A stretch of DNA of 64,000 nt from JAAZGD01 sp034003765 (GTDB lineage: Bacteria > Bacillota > Clostridia > Peptostreptococcales > Anaerovoracaceae): positions 70,858 through 134,857 of the forward strand of contig JAVEXZ010000003.1 in NCBI GenBank assembly GCA_034003765.1, written 5' to 3'. Position numbers and translations under genes: made by a program. Below are positions 25,188-34,987 of the stretch, piece by piece (the stretch's first letter is position 1; every line of letters starts with the position of its first letter). The notes beneath the pieces are model-generated. The model was not told where the DNA came from. It made no database searches and saw only the letters and a program-made list of their open reading frames with translations.

Positions 25188-26237
25188 ATGAAATTCAAAA
25201 ATAAAGTTACTGCATTTTTGAAAAAGAAAGACATTGAGATTTCAGTTAAAAGATATCTACAAGAGGCATTAAGTGCTATGGCTTTAGGCTTATTTGCCAG
25301 CTTGTTGATAGGATTAATTATCAAGACATTAGGAGAACAGACTGTCAACCTATTTGGCGAGAACCCTATTTCTTTATTTTTGGTAGATACTGGAGTGGTT
25401 GCCATGGGACTAATGGGGGCTGGAGTAGGAGTGGCTGTTTCTTGGGCACTAAAGGCTCCCCCTATGGTACTTTTTGCAGGAGCTATTACAGGCATGATGG
25501 GGGCTAGCTTAGGTGGCCCCGCTGGAGCCTTTTTAGCAGCAGCCTTAGGAGCAGAATTTGGTAAAATGGTTTCTAAGGAAACAAAGGTAGATATCATTGT
25601 TACTCCAGCAGTTACCCTTATTGTAGGTATGATAACCGCGACGGTGTTTGGCCCCCTTGTTGATGCTTTGATGAGTGGCTTAGGGCAAATAATTATGACA
25701 GCCACAGAAATGCAACCATTTATAATGGGAATTATTGTAGCAGTTATTGTGGGTTTAGCACTAACCGCTCCAATCTCCAGTGCAGCCTTATGTATAATGC
25801 TTGGTTTGGGAGGGTTGGCAGCTGGAGCCGCTACTGTTGGCTGTTGTTCCCAAATGGTAGGGTTTGCCATTAACAGCTATAAAGATAATGGTGTCGGAGG
25901 CTTAATGGGAATAGGCATTGGAACTTCCATGCTTCAAATTGGGAATATTGTTAAGAATCCTTGGATTCTTATCCCGCCAACATTAACAGGAGCTATCCTT
26001 GGGCCTGTAGCCACAGTAATTTTCCAAACAACCAATATTCCAATTGGCGCTGGAATGGGTACCTCTGGATTTGTTGGCCAGATTGGGACTTTTACATCCA
26101 TGGGATTTACCCTTGAGGTTTTGGGTATTGTTATTGTTTTGCACCTGCTCTTGCCTGGACTACTGTCATTTTTAGGGGATAAAGCTTTGCGCAAAATGGG
26201 GAAAATCAATAAAGGTGACTATACACTTGATGTATAG
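25188..26237 (+). CDS. Orphan PTS EIIC-like membrane protein
   Basis: 349 aa, very hydrophobic with eight to ten membrane segments and many Gly/Ala runs (GAGVGVAVSWAL, GGLAAGAATVGCC, PIGAGMGTSGFVGQ), matching the PTS_EIIC_2 family. No EIIA, EIIB, HPr or sugar genes are nearby, so it may be a transporter outside the classic phosphotransferase system. It follows the redox complex after 21 bp and is probably cotranscribed. Substrate cannot be told. A long open frame on the opposite strand (to 24917) reflects its codon composition and is not a gene. Confidence 0.7.
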   Translation: MKFKNKVTAFLKKKDIEISVKRYLQEALSAMALGLFASLLIGLIIKTLGEQTVNLFGENPISLFLVDTGVVAMGLMGAGVGVAVSWALKAPPMVLFAGAITGMMGASLGGPAGAFLAAALGAEFGKMVSKETKVDIIVTPAVTLIVGMITATVFGPLVDALMSGLGQIIMTATEMQPFIMGIIVAVIVGLALTAPISSAALCIMLGLGGLAAGAATVGCCSQMVGFAINSYKDNGVGGLMGIGIGTSMLQIGNIVKNPWILIPPTLTGAILGPVATVIFQTTNIPIGAGMGTSGFVGQIGTFTSMGFTLEVLGIVIVLHLLLPGLLSFLGDKALRKMGKINKGDYTLDV

Positions 26238-26252
26238 TTGAAAGGAGTTGCA

Positions 26253-26891
26253 ATGGAAGTAGAATTAAAATACCTAGTTGACTCCAAGGAGAGGGCAGAT
26301 GCTATCTTTAATGATGCTTATTTGTTCAGCATCGAAGAAGAAGAGACAAGGGAGAAAACATTTTTTAAGGCGGCATACTTTGATACTGAAGATTATATAT
26401 TGTCAAAGCACGATATAGCATTTAGAGTTAGAATGGAAGGTGACCAGTTAGTAGCTGCACTTAAGTGGAGAGGCAAAGTAGAAGGTGGTCTTCATCGTAG
26501 AGAAGAGATAAATGTTCCTCTGGATGACCCCCAATCCTATATAATGCCTTCTCCAGAAATTTTCGCCGAAAGCGAAATAGGCAAAGAGGTTATTAGATTA
26601 GTAGGTGATAGCCCCCTTATCTCCTTGATGGAAATGGGTTTTTTAAGAAGCAGATTTCGAGTTGACACTGGAAACGCCATAATAGAAGTTGCTTTGGACA
26701 TGGGAGATATCCTAACAGACCGAGGTAACCTACCGATTTTAGAGTTGGAGTTGGAACTTTATTCTGGGGAAGAAACAGAACTAATGGCCTTAGGGGATAG
26801 GCTTTCAAAGACCTATGAATTATTGCCATTTGACCAAAGCAAATACTTGCGAGGCCGTAAACTGCTTGGAATAGAAAAAGAGGGGCAATAG
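26253..26891 (+). CDS. CYTH domain protein (triphosphate tunnel enzyme family)
   Basis: 212 aa. The ExExK signature of the CYTH superfamily is at the N-terminus (EVELKYLV); basic and acidic strands of the tunnel follow (FRVRMEGDQLVAALKWRG, ILELELELYSG, SKYLRGRKL). Members hydrolyse inorganic or thiamine triphosphate or make cAMP; this one cannot be assigned. AAAGGAG at 26241-26247 fixes the start at ATG 26253; an upstream TTG at 26238 is unlikely. A terminator overlaps its stop codon. Confidence 0.8.
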   Translation: MEVELKYLVDSKERADAIFNDAYLFSIEEEETREKTFFKAAYFDTEDYILSKHDIAFRVRMEGDQLVAALKWRGKVEGGLHRREEINVPLDDPQSYIMPSPEIFAESEIGKEVIRLVGDSPLISLMEMGFLRSRFRVDTGNAIIEVALDMGDILTDRGNLPILELELELYSGEETELMALGDRLSKTYELLPFDQSKYLRGRKLLGIEKEGQ

Positions 26892-26902
26892 GCCCTCTTT
26901 TT
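26877..26902 (+). terminator. Intrinsic terminator overlapping the CYTH stop
   Basis: AAAGAGGG (26877-26884) pairs with CCCTCTTT (26893-26900), loop of 8, T-run through 26902. It ends the operon that begins at the aminotransferase. Confidence 0.85.
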
Positions 26903-26921
26903 ATCGGCTTTACTTTTAACC

Positions 26922-26953
26922 GCAAATAATATAGAATTATATGCGTTATTTGC
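26922..26953 (+). promoter_or_regulatory. Inverted repeat overlapping a weak -35 upstream of tig
   Basis: GCAAATAA (26922-26929) and TTATTTGC (26946-26953) are perfect inverted arms, 16 bp apart. The second arm overlaps a possible -35 TTGCTT (26950-26955), paired with TACTAT at 26974. It is a candidate operator for the tig-clp-lon region. It does not resemble the CtsR heat-shock box. Confidence 0.4.
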
Positions 26954-27017
26954 TTGGGTCATGGGTATAAAAATACTATATATTAAATTGAATTAGAAAA
27001 GGGAGGCAAACATTTTT

Positions 27018-28304
27018 ATGAATGCAACAATGATATCGAAAGAGAAAAATGAAGTAAAATTTTCCATGGAATTCTCAGGGGAAGATTTTGAGCAAGCTAT
27101 AATAAAAGCCTATCAGGAGAATAAAGATAAGTTCGCTGTAGATGGTTTTAGAAAAGGAAAAGCACCAAGAAAAGTTATTGAAAACAAGTATGGAGCAGAT
27201 GTATTTTTTGACGACGCTGTAGACAAAATTTTTCAAGCCGAATATCCAAATGCATTGGAGACATTAAAGCTTGAAGTTATTGATCATCCAAGGGTAGAAC
27301 TTGGAAAACTTGAGGTGGGTAAAGGATTCCAGGCAACTGTAACAGTGGAAGTTTATCCCGAATTTACGGTAAAAGATTATCTCGGTGTTGAGATTGACCG
27401 CATAGAAGAAAAGGTAGACGACAAAAAAGTAGATGAAGAAATGAAAAAACTTCAACAACGAAACTCGAGAATGGTATCCGTTGAAAGACCTGTTAAGGAG
27501 GGGGATATGGTTATCCTTGACTATAAAGGTTCTGTTGGGGGAGTAGAATTCGAAGGAGGGTCTGCAGATAGATATCCTTTGAAAATTGGTTCAAATAGTT
27601 TTATACCAGGTTTTGAAGAACAGTTAATTGGTGTGGAAGCAGCTAGCGACGTTGATGTCAAAGTCACATTCCCAGAAGAGTATCAAGCAGAAGAACTAGC
27701 GGGAAAAGAGGCTCTATTTCAGTGCCATATACATGAGATCAAAGAAGAAGAGATTCCCAACCTTGACGATGAGTTTGCAAAAGATGTAAGCGAATGGGAT
27801 AGCTTGGAAGAATTAAGAAATGAAACTCGAGAAAATTTAGAAAAGTCTACTGCAGCTAGAAACGAAGATTTTATGAAGAATGCTGTACTAGAGAAAGTCT
27901 TCAATTCCAATGATATTGATGTTCCCAAGGCTATGGTTGAAGATGAAATAGACAATATGATGAGAGAATTTGATGATCAATTAAAGCAGCAGGGAATGGA
28001 CCTACAAAAATATTTCCAATATCTAAACAAAGAACCCAAAGAATTTAGAGACGAGATTAGAGAGGAAGCAGAGAAGAGAATCAAGACTAGAATGATTGTA
28101 GGGAAAATAGCAGAAGTTGAAAAAATCGAAGCAACAGAGGAAGAACTAGATGCTCAGTTGGAGATGATAGGCATGCAGTATCAAATGGACAAGGAAAAAG
28201 TTAAAGAATTACTTGGAGAAGGTGCAGCTCAGTTGTTTGCAAAAGACATCCAGATGAAAAAGGCTATCGATTTCATATATGAAAAGGCCAAGATCAAAGG
28301 ATAA
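27018..28304 (+). CDS. tig: Trigger factor
   Basis: Ribosome-bound chaperone and peptidyl-prolyl isomerase, 428 aa, normal length. N-terminal ribosome-binding domain with the signature [13 protein letters not shown] (about residues 44-56; GFRxGKxP is the L23-docking loop). The FKBP domain spans about 150-240 ([23 protein letters not shown]). The C-terminal helical arms are highly charged. The start is ATG 27018, preceded by GGGAGG at 27001-27006. clpP follows closely. Confidence 0.98.
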   Translation: MNATMISKEKNEVKFSMEFSGEDFEQAIIKAYQENKDKFAVDGFRKGKAPRKVIENKYGADVFFDDAVDKIFQAEYPNALETLKLEVIDHPRVELGKLEVGKGFQATVTVEVYPEFTVKDYLGVEIDRIEEKVDDKKVDEEMKKLQQRNSRMVSVERPVKEGDMVILDYKGSVGGVEFEGGSADRYPLKIGSNSFIPGFEEQLIGVEAASDVDVKVTFPEEYQAEELAGKEALFQCHIHEIKEEEIPNLDDEFAKDVSEWDSLEELRNETRENLEKSTAARNEDFMKNAVLEKVFNSNDIDVPKAMVEDEIDNMMREFDDQLKQQGMDLQKYFQYLNKEPKEFRDEIREEAEKRIKTRMIVGKIAEVEKIEATEEELDAQLEMIGMQYQMDKEKVKELLGEGAAQLFAKDIQMKKAIDFIYEKAKIKG

Positions 28305-28320
28305 GGAAAGGAAAGTTTTT

Positions 28321-28902
28321 ATGGCTCTAATACCATATGTGATTGAGCAGACATCCAAAGGAGAGCGGTCATATGATATTTATTCAAGGCTCTTAAAGGA
28401 TAGAATTATTTTCATTGGTGAAGAAATAGATGAACATATTGCCAGCCTAGTTGTTGCGCAACTGCTTTTCCTAGAAGCAGAAGACCCAGATAAGGACGTT
28501 TCTATTTATATTAATAGTCCTGGGGGCAGTGTTACAGCGGGAATGGCTATTTACGATACAATGCAATACATTAAGCCGGATGTGTCCACCATTTGTGTGG
28601 GCATGGCGGCTAGTATGGGTGCATTTTTGCTTAGCGCAGGAACAAAGGGGAAAAGAATGGCTTTACCTAATGCGGAGATGATGATTCATCAACCCTTAGG
28701 TGGGATTAGTGGTCAGGCAGAGGACATAAGAATACATGCAGACCATATAATAAAAACCCGGTCAAAATTGAATCGAATTTTGTCTGAAGCAACGGGACAG
28801 AAATTAGAAGTTGTAGAAAAAGATACGGATAGAGACAATTTCATGACTGCGGAAGAAGCGATGAAATATGGCCTTATAGATAAGGTTATAACAAAACGCT
28901 AA
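28321..28902 (+). CDS. clpP: ATP-dependent Clp protease proteolytic subunit
   Basis: 193-aa serine peptidase forming a tetradecamer with ClpX. The catalytic Ser lies in GMAASMGAF (about 98) and the His in MIHQPLGG (about 123); the hydrophobic docking residues are in the normal places. The N-terminus [26 protein letters not shown] is canonical. A frame beginning at 28279 within tig is open, but GGAAAGG 8 nt before ATG 28321 and the family start choose that codon. Part of the tig-clpP-clpX-lon order. Confidence 0.98.
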   Translation: MALIPYVIEQTSKGERSYDIYSRLLKDRIIFIGEEIDEHIASLVVAQLLFLEAEDPDKDVSIYINSPGGSVTAGMAIYDTMQYIKPDVSTICVGMAASMGAFLLSAGTKGKRMALPNAEMMIHQPLGGISGQAEDIRIHADHIIKTRSKLNRILSEATGQKLEVVEKDTDRDNFMTAEEAMKYGLIDKVITKR

Positions 28903-28917
28903 ACAGGGGGAATTAAA

Positions 28918-30228
28918 ATGGCAAAATATGATGATAAAAAACAGCTATGCTGTTCTTTTTGTGGTAAACCACAAGACAAGGTCAGGCGATTAGTTGCAGG
29001 GCCGGATGTTTATATATGTGACGAGTGTATCGAGCTTTGTATGGATATCATCGAAGAAGAATTCGATGATGCTTTAGAAAAACTAGATTTAGAAGAAGGA
29101 TGTAACATTCCACTGCTAAAGCCAAAAGAGATTCTTGAAAAGCTTTCTGATTATGTTATAGATCAAGAAGAAGCCAAGAAGTCATTGGCTGTGGCTGTCT
29201 ATAACCATTACAAGAGAATTAATTGCCTAAAGGATGAGGATGATGAGGTAGAGCTTCAAAAATCTAATGTTATAATGGTGGGGCCAACTGGATGTGGAAA
29301 GACACTTTTAGCCCAGACATTAGCTAGAATTTTGAAGGTTCCCTTTGCTATTGCAGATGCAACAGCCCTAACGGAAGCTGGATATGTTGGGGAAGATGTA
29401 GAGAATATCTTGCTAAAACTAATTACCGCAGCGGATTTTGATATAGACAAGGCTCAGCGGGGTATAATATACATTGACGAAATAGATAAAATAGCTCGCA
29501 AGTCTGAGAATACATCTATTACAAGAGATGTCAGTGGAGAAGGGGTTCAGCAGGCCCTGCTAAAAATAATTGAGGGAACAGTAGCTTCAGTTCCTCCCCA
29601 AGGAGGACGTAAGCATCCACTTCAAGACTTTATTCCCTTTGATACCACAAATGTAATGTTTATTTGTGGGGGGGCTTTTGATGGTCTAGATACAATTATA
29701 AAAAGGCGTGTTGGTGAAAAAACTATTGGATTCCAGTCTTTGCTAGGTGACCATGACAAAGATGCTAAAGACATTTTAAAACTCCTGCAGCCTGAGGATT
29801 TGTTACGGTATGGTTTGATTCCTGAATTTGTAGGAAGGCTTCCATCTGTAGTTACCTTAGAAGAACTGTCAAAAGAAGCTTTAATTCAAATAATCACAGA
29901 ACCCAAAAATGCTTTGATAAAGCAATATAAAAAGTTGTTTGAAATGGACAATGTTGAATTTGAAATAGAAGCGGATGCTTTAGAAGCTATTGCTGAAAAA
30001 GCTATTTTGAAAAAAACAGGCGCTAGAGGCCTAAGAAGCATCTTAGAGAAAACAATGAGAGACATTATGTATGAAATTCCTTCTAGAGGAGATGTGGTAA
30101 AATGCATAATAACAAAAAACACAATAGAAAATGAGGAGATGCCAGTACTTGTTTTGGCTGAGGAAGACACTAAGCCAGCAAAGGCAAAGGAGTCAAAGAC
30201 AAATAAGAAGCAGGAAACTGCATCCTAA
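28918..30228 (+). CDS. clpX: ClpX ATPase subunit
   Basis: AAA+ unfoldase of ClpXP, 436 aa. N-terminal zinc-binding domain with four cysteines ([11 protein letters not shown] and CDECIELC), Walker A GPTGCGKT, Walker [11 protein letters not shown], sensor and ClpP-docking loop (IGF in the KTIGFQS region). The GYVGEDVE pore loop is present. The C-terminus ends in a short Lys-rich tail. It follows clpP by 15 bp. Confidence 0.98.
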   Translation: MAKYDDKKQLCCSFCGKPQDKVRRLVAGPDVYICDECIELCMDIIEEEFDDALEKLDLEEGCNIPLLKPKEILEKLSDYVIDQEEAKKSLAVAVYNHYKRINCLKDEDDEVELQKSNVIMVGPTGCGKTLLAQTLARILKVPFAIADATALTEAGYVGEDVENILLKLITAADFDIDKAQRGIIYIDEIDKIARKSENTSITRDVSGEGVQQALLKIIEGTVASVPPQGGRKHPLQDFIPFDTTNVMFICGGAFDGLDTIIKRRVGEKTIGFQSLLGDHDKDAKDILKLLQPEDLLRYGLIPEFVGRLPSVVTLEELSKEALIQIITEPKNALIKQYKKLFEMDNVEFEIEADALEAIAEKAILKKTGARGLRSILEKTMRDIMYEIPSRGDVVKCIITKNTIENEEMPVLVLAEEDTKPAKAKESKTNKKQETAS

Positions 30229-30243
30229 AGGGGGGCTTTGGGG

Positions 30244-32739
30244 ATGAAAGATAAAGATAAATTACTAGATGAAAAACAAGATGAGAACTTAGAAAAAACC
30301 GAACTTGAATCTTCAGAAGAATGGCTTGAGGAAATCGAAGAGGAGGAAGACAGTGGTAATATTGCCACACTTCCTATGATTCCCCTAAGAGGTCTTACCA
30401 TTTTTCCTAATATGGTTCTTCATTTTGATATTGGTAGAGAAAAATCAATCAATGCTTTGGAAAAAGCAATGATTTTGAATAAGCACATCTTTTTAGTGAC
30501 GCAGAAAGATGAGAGCACGGACCTTCCAACATCCAAGGATTTTTATCATGTTGGCACAGTTGCTAAAATCAAGCAAATGCTTAAGTTGCCAGGAGATAAT
30601 ATCCGTGTATTGGTAGAGGGTCTTTACAGGGGGGAAATAAGGGACATTCTTTTTGAGGTTCCATATTTTCGTTGCGCAGTAAACACCTTGGCAGACTTGG
30701 ATGATGAGGGGGATGACGTTAAGACTGAGGCATTAAGGCGGCTGACAATAGCCTCTTTTGATGAATACTTGTCTCTTAAACCTGGTGGACAAAGAGATTT
30801 GTTGCCGGTAATAATGAGCATAAAAGAGCCAGGCAGGGCCGCTGACATGATGGCATCCCACTTGGACGTAAAAATTGAAGACAAGCAAAATATTCTAGAA
30901 GCTTTTAATGTTACAAAACGTTTGGAGCTTATTAATACTTATTTGGCAAGAGAAATTGAGATTCTTAATATTGAGCAGGACATTAATATTAAAGTTAAAT
31001 CCCAAATAGATCGCAACCAAAAAGAATATTATCTCAGAGAGCAAATGAGAGCCATTCAAGATGAACTAGGAATTGATGAAGACGTGGAGAGCGAGATAGA
31101 TGATTGGCTCAAGCAACTGGACAAGTTAAAGTTATCTAAGAAAACCAAGGAAAAAGTTGAGAAAGAGATTAAGCGTTTTGGCAAAATGATGCCAGCTTCT
31201 GCTGAGGCATCTGTTAGCAGGACATATATAGAGACCATATTGGCTTTACCTTGGGCGAAATCCACAAAGGGGAAAATTGACCTTATAAAGGCAGAAGAGA
31301 TTCTCAATGAGGATCACCATGGCCTTGAAAAAGTTAAGGAGCGAGTTTTAGAATACCTTGCCGTGGTTCAATTATCTAAAGGGCTAAAAGGCCCTATACT
31401 TTGTCTTGTTGGGCCTCCAGGAGTGGGTAAAACTTCAGTTGCCAGATCTGTGGCTAGAGCCATAAATAGGGAGTTCGTAAGAATGTCTCTTGGAGGGGTT
31501 CGTGATGAGGCAGAAATAAGAGGTCACAGAAGGACATATATAGGAGCAATCCCTGGTAGAGTTATTTCAAACATTAAGGATGCTGGCACCAACAATCCAG
31601 TTTTTTTGTTTGATGAAGTAGATAAAATTGGAATGGATTTCAAAGGCGACCCAGCATCTGCTTTACTGGAAGTTCTTGATCCTGAACAGAACAAAGAATT
31701 TACAGATCACTACTTAGAAATCCCCTTTGATCTTTCTAAGGTAATGTTTATTACTACAGCTAACACTACTGACACTATTCCAAGACCGCTCTTAGATAGA
31801 ATGGAAGTTATTCAGGTTCCAGGATATACTGAAGAAGAGAAGGTTAAGATTGCCCAATCTCACCTTGTTCCCAAGAAGGTTGGTGAACATGGACTAAAAG
31901 AGGAGGAGCTTAGCATTTCAGAAGGAGCTATAAGAGACCTCATTAATTACTACACCAGAGAATCGGGAGTCCGTAACCTTGAAAGAGAAATTGCTAATCT
32001 TTGTCGAAAAGTAGTTAGAAAAATTGTAACAAATGGTGGGACCTCTTATGAAATAACACCAGATAACCTAGAGAGCTACCTTGGAAAAAGAAAGTTCAGG
32101 TATGATATAATTCAAGGTGAAGAGGAGGTAGGCATTGTTACTGGACTGGCTTGGACTATTGTTGGTGGGGATACACTTTTTATTGAAACTTCAGGAGTAC
32201 CAGGCACAGGAAAGCTAGAATTAACAGGCCAGATGGGTGATGTTATGCAAGAATCAGCCAAGGCTGGAATTAGTTATATAAGAAATAAAGCCCATGACTT
32301 TGGGATTTCAGAAAACTTTTATAAGAACTTAGATTTGCATATTCATATCCCTGAAGGCGCCGTTCCTAAGGATGGTCCAAGCGCTGGAGTTACCATGTGT
32401 ACAGCAATGATTTCCACTCTTACTGGAATTGCGGTAAGAAAGGATGTTGCCATGACTGGTGAAATAACTTTGAGAGGTAAAGTCTTAGCTGTTGGAGGAA
32501 TTCGCGAAAAGGTACTGGCAGCCCATAGGGCTGGAATAAGAAAGGTTTTACTCCCATCACAAAACGAAAAAGATTTGGAAGATATTCCTCAGGTGGTAAG
32601 AGAAGTTATGGAATTTGTCTTAATTGATTCTGTGGATGATGCGATATTGCATGCCATGGTAAAAAAACCAAAAGCAAAGAAGGATCACAAAGAACACAAT
32701 GAACACAAAGAAAGTAAAGCAAACAAAGATAAAAACTAA
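30244..32739 (+). CDS. lon: Lon ATP-dependent protease
   Basis: 831-aa cytosolic protease. An acidic N-terminal extension (about residues 1-38, with several EE pairs) precedes the LON substrate-binding domain (starting TLPMIPLRGLTIFPNMV). The AAA module has GPPGVGKTS; the protease has the Ser-Lys dyad in KDGPSAGVTM and GKVLAVGGIREKVLAA. A Lys/His-rich tail (KKPKAKKDHKEHNEHKE) ends the protein, and its DNA is part of a 32-bp duplication. ATG 30244, preceded by AAAGGGGGG, is chosen over the TTG at 30238. Confidence 0.96.
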   Translation: MKDKDKLLDEKQDENLEKTELESSEEWLEEIEEEEDSGNIATLPMIPLRGLTIFPNMVLHFDIGREKSINALEKAMILNKHIFLVTQKDESTDLPTSKDFYHVGTVAKIKQMLKLPGDNIRVLVEGLYRGEIRDILFEVPYFRCAVNTLADLDDEGDDVKTEALRRLTIASFDEYLSLKPGGQRDLLPVIMSIKEPGRAADMMASHLDVKIEDKQNILEAFNVTKRLELINTYLAREIEILNIEQDINIKVKSQIDRNQKEYYLREQMRAIQDELGIDEDVESEIDDWLKQLDKLKLSKKTKEKVEKEIKRFGKMMPASAEASVSRTYIETILALPWAKSTKGKIDLIKAEEILNEDHHGLEKVKERVLEYLAVVQLSKGLKGPILCLVGPPGVGKTSVARSVARAINREFVRMSLGGVRDEAEIRGHRRTYIGAIPGRVISNIKDAGTNNPVFLFDEVDKIGMDFKGDPASALLEVLDPEQNKEFTDHYLEIPFDLSKVMFITTANTTDTIPRPLLDRMEVIQVPGYTEEEKVKIAQSHLVPKKVGEHGLKEEELSISEGAIRDLINYYTRESGVRNLEREIANLCRKVVRKIVTNGGTSYEITPDNLESYLGKRKFRYDIIQGEEEVGIVTGLAWTIVGGDTLFIETSGVPGTGKLELTGQMGDVMQESAKAGISYIRNKAHDFGISENFYKNLDLHIHIPEGAVPKDGPSAGVTMCTAMISTLTGIAVRKDVAMTGEITLRGKVLAVGGIREKVLAAHRAGIRKVLLPSQNEKDLEDIPQVVREVMEFVLIDSVDDAILHAMVKKPKAKKDHKEHNEHKESKANKDKN

Positions 32740-32785
32740 GAAAGATAAAAAACAACAAAGATAAAAACTAACAGAGATGTAAGTT
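32722..32785. repeat. 32-bp tandem duplication over the lon stop codon
   Basis: AACAAAGATAAAAACTAA occurs at 32722-32739 and again at 32754-32771, exactly 32 bp apart; about 25 of 32 bases agree over the full unit. The first copy includes the lon stop codon and the last five codons. The second copy lies in the spacer before ysxC. Confidence 0.8.
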
Positions 32786-32806
32786 GAAAGTCGGGAAAGC
32801 TAAAAT

Positions 32807-33394
32807 ATGATAATTAAAGAATCAGAACTAGTTGCGGTAGCAGTTAATATAGACCAGTATCCCCCTGACACAATGAAGGAAATTGCCTTTGCGGGTAGAT
32901 CTAATGTAGGCAAGTCATCCTTGCTTAATATGATGATTAAACGTAAATCTCTTGCTCGTGTGTCTGGGAGTCCTGGTAAAACTAGAACCATTAATTTCTA
33001 TGAAATCAATGGAGATTTTCGAATTGTAGATTTGCCTGGTTACGGATATGCCAAAGTGTCTAGGTCTATAAGTGAGAATTGGGGAGAGATGGTTGAGAGA
33101 TATTTGCAAAACCGGGAGGGCCTGGTAAAAGTCGTTCAGCTTGTGGATATCAGGCATGCTCCATCAAAGCAAGACATTCAAATGACCGAATATCTTAGAC
33201 ACTACAATCTTGATGGCTATGTGGTTGCCACCAAGGCAGATAAGGTTTCGAGAAATGAAATGGGTAAAAACTTAGAGCTTATTCGAAAAACACTTAATCT
33301 TGGCAAGGAAGATCAGTTGATTCCGGTTTCCGCATTGAAAAAAACAGGTTATGATGAATTAATGGAGGCAATGGATGCCATATATCAGCTTTAG
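32807..33394 (+). CDS. ysxC: Ribosome biogenesis GTPase YsxC/EngB
   Basis: GTPase needed for 50S assembly. 195 aa. G1 GRSNVGKSSLLN, G3 DLPGYGYA, G4 TKADK, G5 in the VSALKKTG region. It starts after the lon spacer with a weak ribosome site GGGAAAGC. Its 3' end overlaps the YkvA-like gene by 20 bp. The lon-ysxC order is a known Firmicutes pair. Confidence 0.97.
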   Translation: MIIKESELVAVAVNIDQYPPDTMKEIAFAGRSNVGKSSLLNMMIKRKSLARVSGSPGKTRTINFYEINGDFRIVDLPGYGYAKVSRSISENWGEMVERYLQNREGLVKVVQLVDIRHAPSKQDIQMTEYLRHYNLDGYVVATKADKVSRNEMGKNLELIRKTLNLGKEDQLIPVSALKKTGYDELMEAMDAIYQL

Positions 33395-33716
33395 AGTTAT
33401 AATAAAGAGAATACAAGCAATTAAATTCATGCTCAAGGATCCCAATGTGAAAAAACGAAAAAAACTTTTGGTGATTCTTGGACTTGTATACCTTGCTATG
33501 CCTATAGATTTAATCCCTGCTGTAATTTTTCCAATAGGCTTCATAGATGATATTGTCCTATGGCTGTGGATCTTATATCACTTAAGAGAAACCCTTGATA
33601 CTTACTGGTTGGGCGAAAAGACAGTAGACCTTTCCAAGGAATACAAGGGCAAAACAATTATCGATGATGTAGAATTTGAGGTAAAAGAAGAGTATTCAAA
33701 AACATTCAAAAGATAA
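33375..33716 (+). CDS. YkvA-like DUF1232 membrane protein
   Basis: 113 aa with one or two hydrophobic segments. The DUF1232 core is visible: GLVYLAMPIDLIPAVIFPIGFIDDIVL (described by parts: YLAMPIDLIP, GFIDDIV). The function of the family is unknown; the name reflects similarity to YkvA. The ATG at 33375 overlaps the ysxC end and has GGAGG at 33364-33368. Coexpression with ysxC and hpt is likely. Confidence 0.75.
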   Translation: MPYISFRVIIKRIQAIKFMLKDPNVKKRKKLLVILGLVYLAMPIDLIPAVIFPIGFIDDIVLWLWILYHLRETLDTYWLGEKTVDLSKEYKGKTIIDDVEFEVKEEYSKTFKR

Positions 33717-33735
33717 CAAGCATAAGGAGTAATCA

Positions 33736-34263
33736 ATGAGTGAAAACTATCAGGTAGGAACTACCCTTATTACAGAAGAAGAAATATTAAAACGTGCCAA
33801 AGAAATTGGCCAGCAGATTACAAAAGATTATGAAGGTGAGGAAGTTCTTTTTATAGGTATTCTAAAGGGTGCGGTTTTATGGCTTTCCGATGTTATTAAG
33901 AATGTTGAATTAGACACCAAAATAGATTTTATGGCGGTTTCAAGTTATGGTGCTGAAACAAAAAGCTCTGGAGTAGTTCGAATTATTAAAGACTTAGATA
34001 CAGGCATTGAAGATAAGAATGTTATAATTGTTGAGGATATTATTGATTCTGGTATAACGCTGAATTACTTGAAAGGCTATCTTCAAGGGAGAATGCCTAA
34101 AAGCCTTAAGATTTGTACTCTTTTGGACAAACCTGGAGGTAGAAGAACAGATATAAAGGGTGATTACGTTGGATTTGAGGTGGAAGATATTTTTATAGTG
34201 GGTTACGGTTTGGATTATGACCAAAAATATCGGAACCTTCCTTATATTAGTTACTTAAAATAG
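33736..34263 (+). CDS. hpt: Hypoxanthine phosphoribosyltransferase
   Basis: Purine salvage: hypoxanthine or guanine plus PRPP gives IMP or GMP. 175 aa. The PRPP-binding signature is VIIVEDIIDSGITL; the N-terminal LITEEEILKRAKEIGQQI and the C-terminal GFEVEDIFIVGYGLDY base-binding part are typical. AAGGAG precedes the ATG. Together with xpt and deoC further on, it supports nucleobase scavenging. Confidence 0.96.
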   Translation: MSENYQVGTTLITEEEILKRAKEIGQQITKDYEGEEVLFIGILKGAVLWLSDVIKNVELDTKIDFMAVSSYGAETKSSGVVRIIKDLDTGIEDKNVIIVEDIIDSGITLNYLKGYLQGRMPKSLKICTLLDKPGGRRTDIKGDYVGFEVEDIFIVGYGLDYDQKYRNLPYISYLK

Positions 34264-34290
34264 TTGATATAGAATAAAGGAGAATGGAAG

Positions 34291-34860
34291 ATGGGTTACA
34301 AAGTACAAATCGGGTTATCTAACAAACATGTTCACCTCTGTGAAAAGGACATTGATACCTTGTTTGGGTGCCAACATGCCTTGTGTGCTACCAAGGATCT
34401 TGTTCAGCCAGGGCAATATGCTGCTGAGGAGAAAGTTGATGTGGTAGGTCCAAAAGGCACACTTAAAGGTGTTCGTGTTCTAGGCCCTGCAAGAAAAGAG
34501 ACACAAATAGAACTAGCAATGACGGATGCCAGAGCTATTGGTATTAAGGCTCCAGTTAAGGAATCAGGTATGCTAGATGGGACTCCTGGATGTACTCTTG
34601 TTGGGCCATGTGGCAGTGTAGAGCTTGACAGGGGAGTTATAGTTGCCCTAAGACATGTCCACTTGTCCACTGAGGAAGCAGAGGAAGCTGGCGTAAAAGA
34701 CAAAGATTGGGTTAGCATAAAGGTAGAAGGACAACGAGGCTTGGTGTTTGACAATGTACTAGTTCGGGCTGGAGATGCCTACAAAAGCGAGTTCCATCTT
34801 GACACTGATGAGGGAAATGCAGCAGGATGCGGCCCAGATAGTGTTGGGGAATTACTTTAA
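34291..34860 (+). CDS. pduL: PduL-type phosphate acyltransferase
   Basis: Interconverts acyl-CoA and acyl-phosphate (acetyl or propanoyl). 189 aa with two PduL repeats containing metal histidines: SNKHVHL near the N-terminus and RHVHLS in the middle, plus HLDTDEGNAAG near the end. The protein begins directly with the first domain, so there is no N-terminal encapsulation peptide and no shell genes in the window; it should be cytosolic. It could serve as the phosphotransacetylase. deoC follows after a terminator. Confidence 0.9.
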   Translation: MGYKVQIGLSNKHVHLCEKDIDTLFGCQHALCATKDLVQPGQYAAEEKVDVVGPKGTLKGVRVLGPARKETQIELAMTDARAIGIKAPVKESGMLDGTPGCTLVGPCGSVELDRGVIVALRHVHLSTEEAEEAGVKDKDWVSIKVEGQRGLVFDNVLVRAGDAYKSEFHLDTDEGNAAGCGPDSVGELL

Positions 34861-34875
34861 TACTTATATACATGT

Positions 34876-34918
34876 AAACCCGGCTTTTCAAAGGGGAAAA
34901 GCTGGGTTTCTTAGTTTT
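34876..34918 (+). terminator. Intrinsic terminator after pduL
   Basis: AAACCCGGCTTTTC (34876-34889) pairs with GAAAAGCTGGGTTT (34896-34909), 14 bp with one G-U, followed by CTTAGTTTTAT. It separates pduL from deoC. Confidence 0.85.
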
Positions 34919-34987
34919 ATTAGATGATAAAGTACCAGTAATTATTGTTGGATTTGCTGGGCATAAAGATGAGATGAGGAATTAATT

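Noticed and set aside
24917..25870. Minus-strand open frame of 317 codons
   Set aside because: It lies antisense to the fusion subunit end and the EIIC-like gene, has an Ala/Pro/Ile-rich shadow composition and no ribosome site.
34291..34860. Part of a bacterial microcompartment
   Set aside because: No shell proteins and no encapsulation peptide on PduL.
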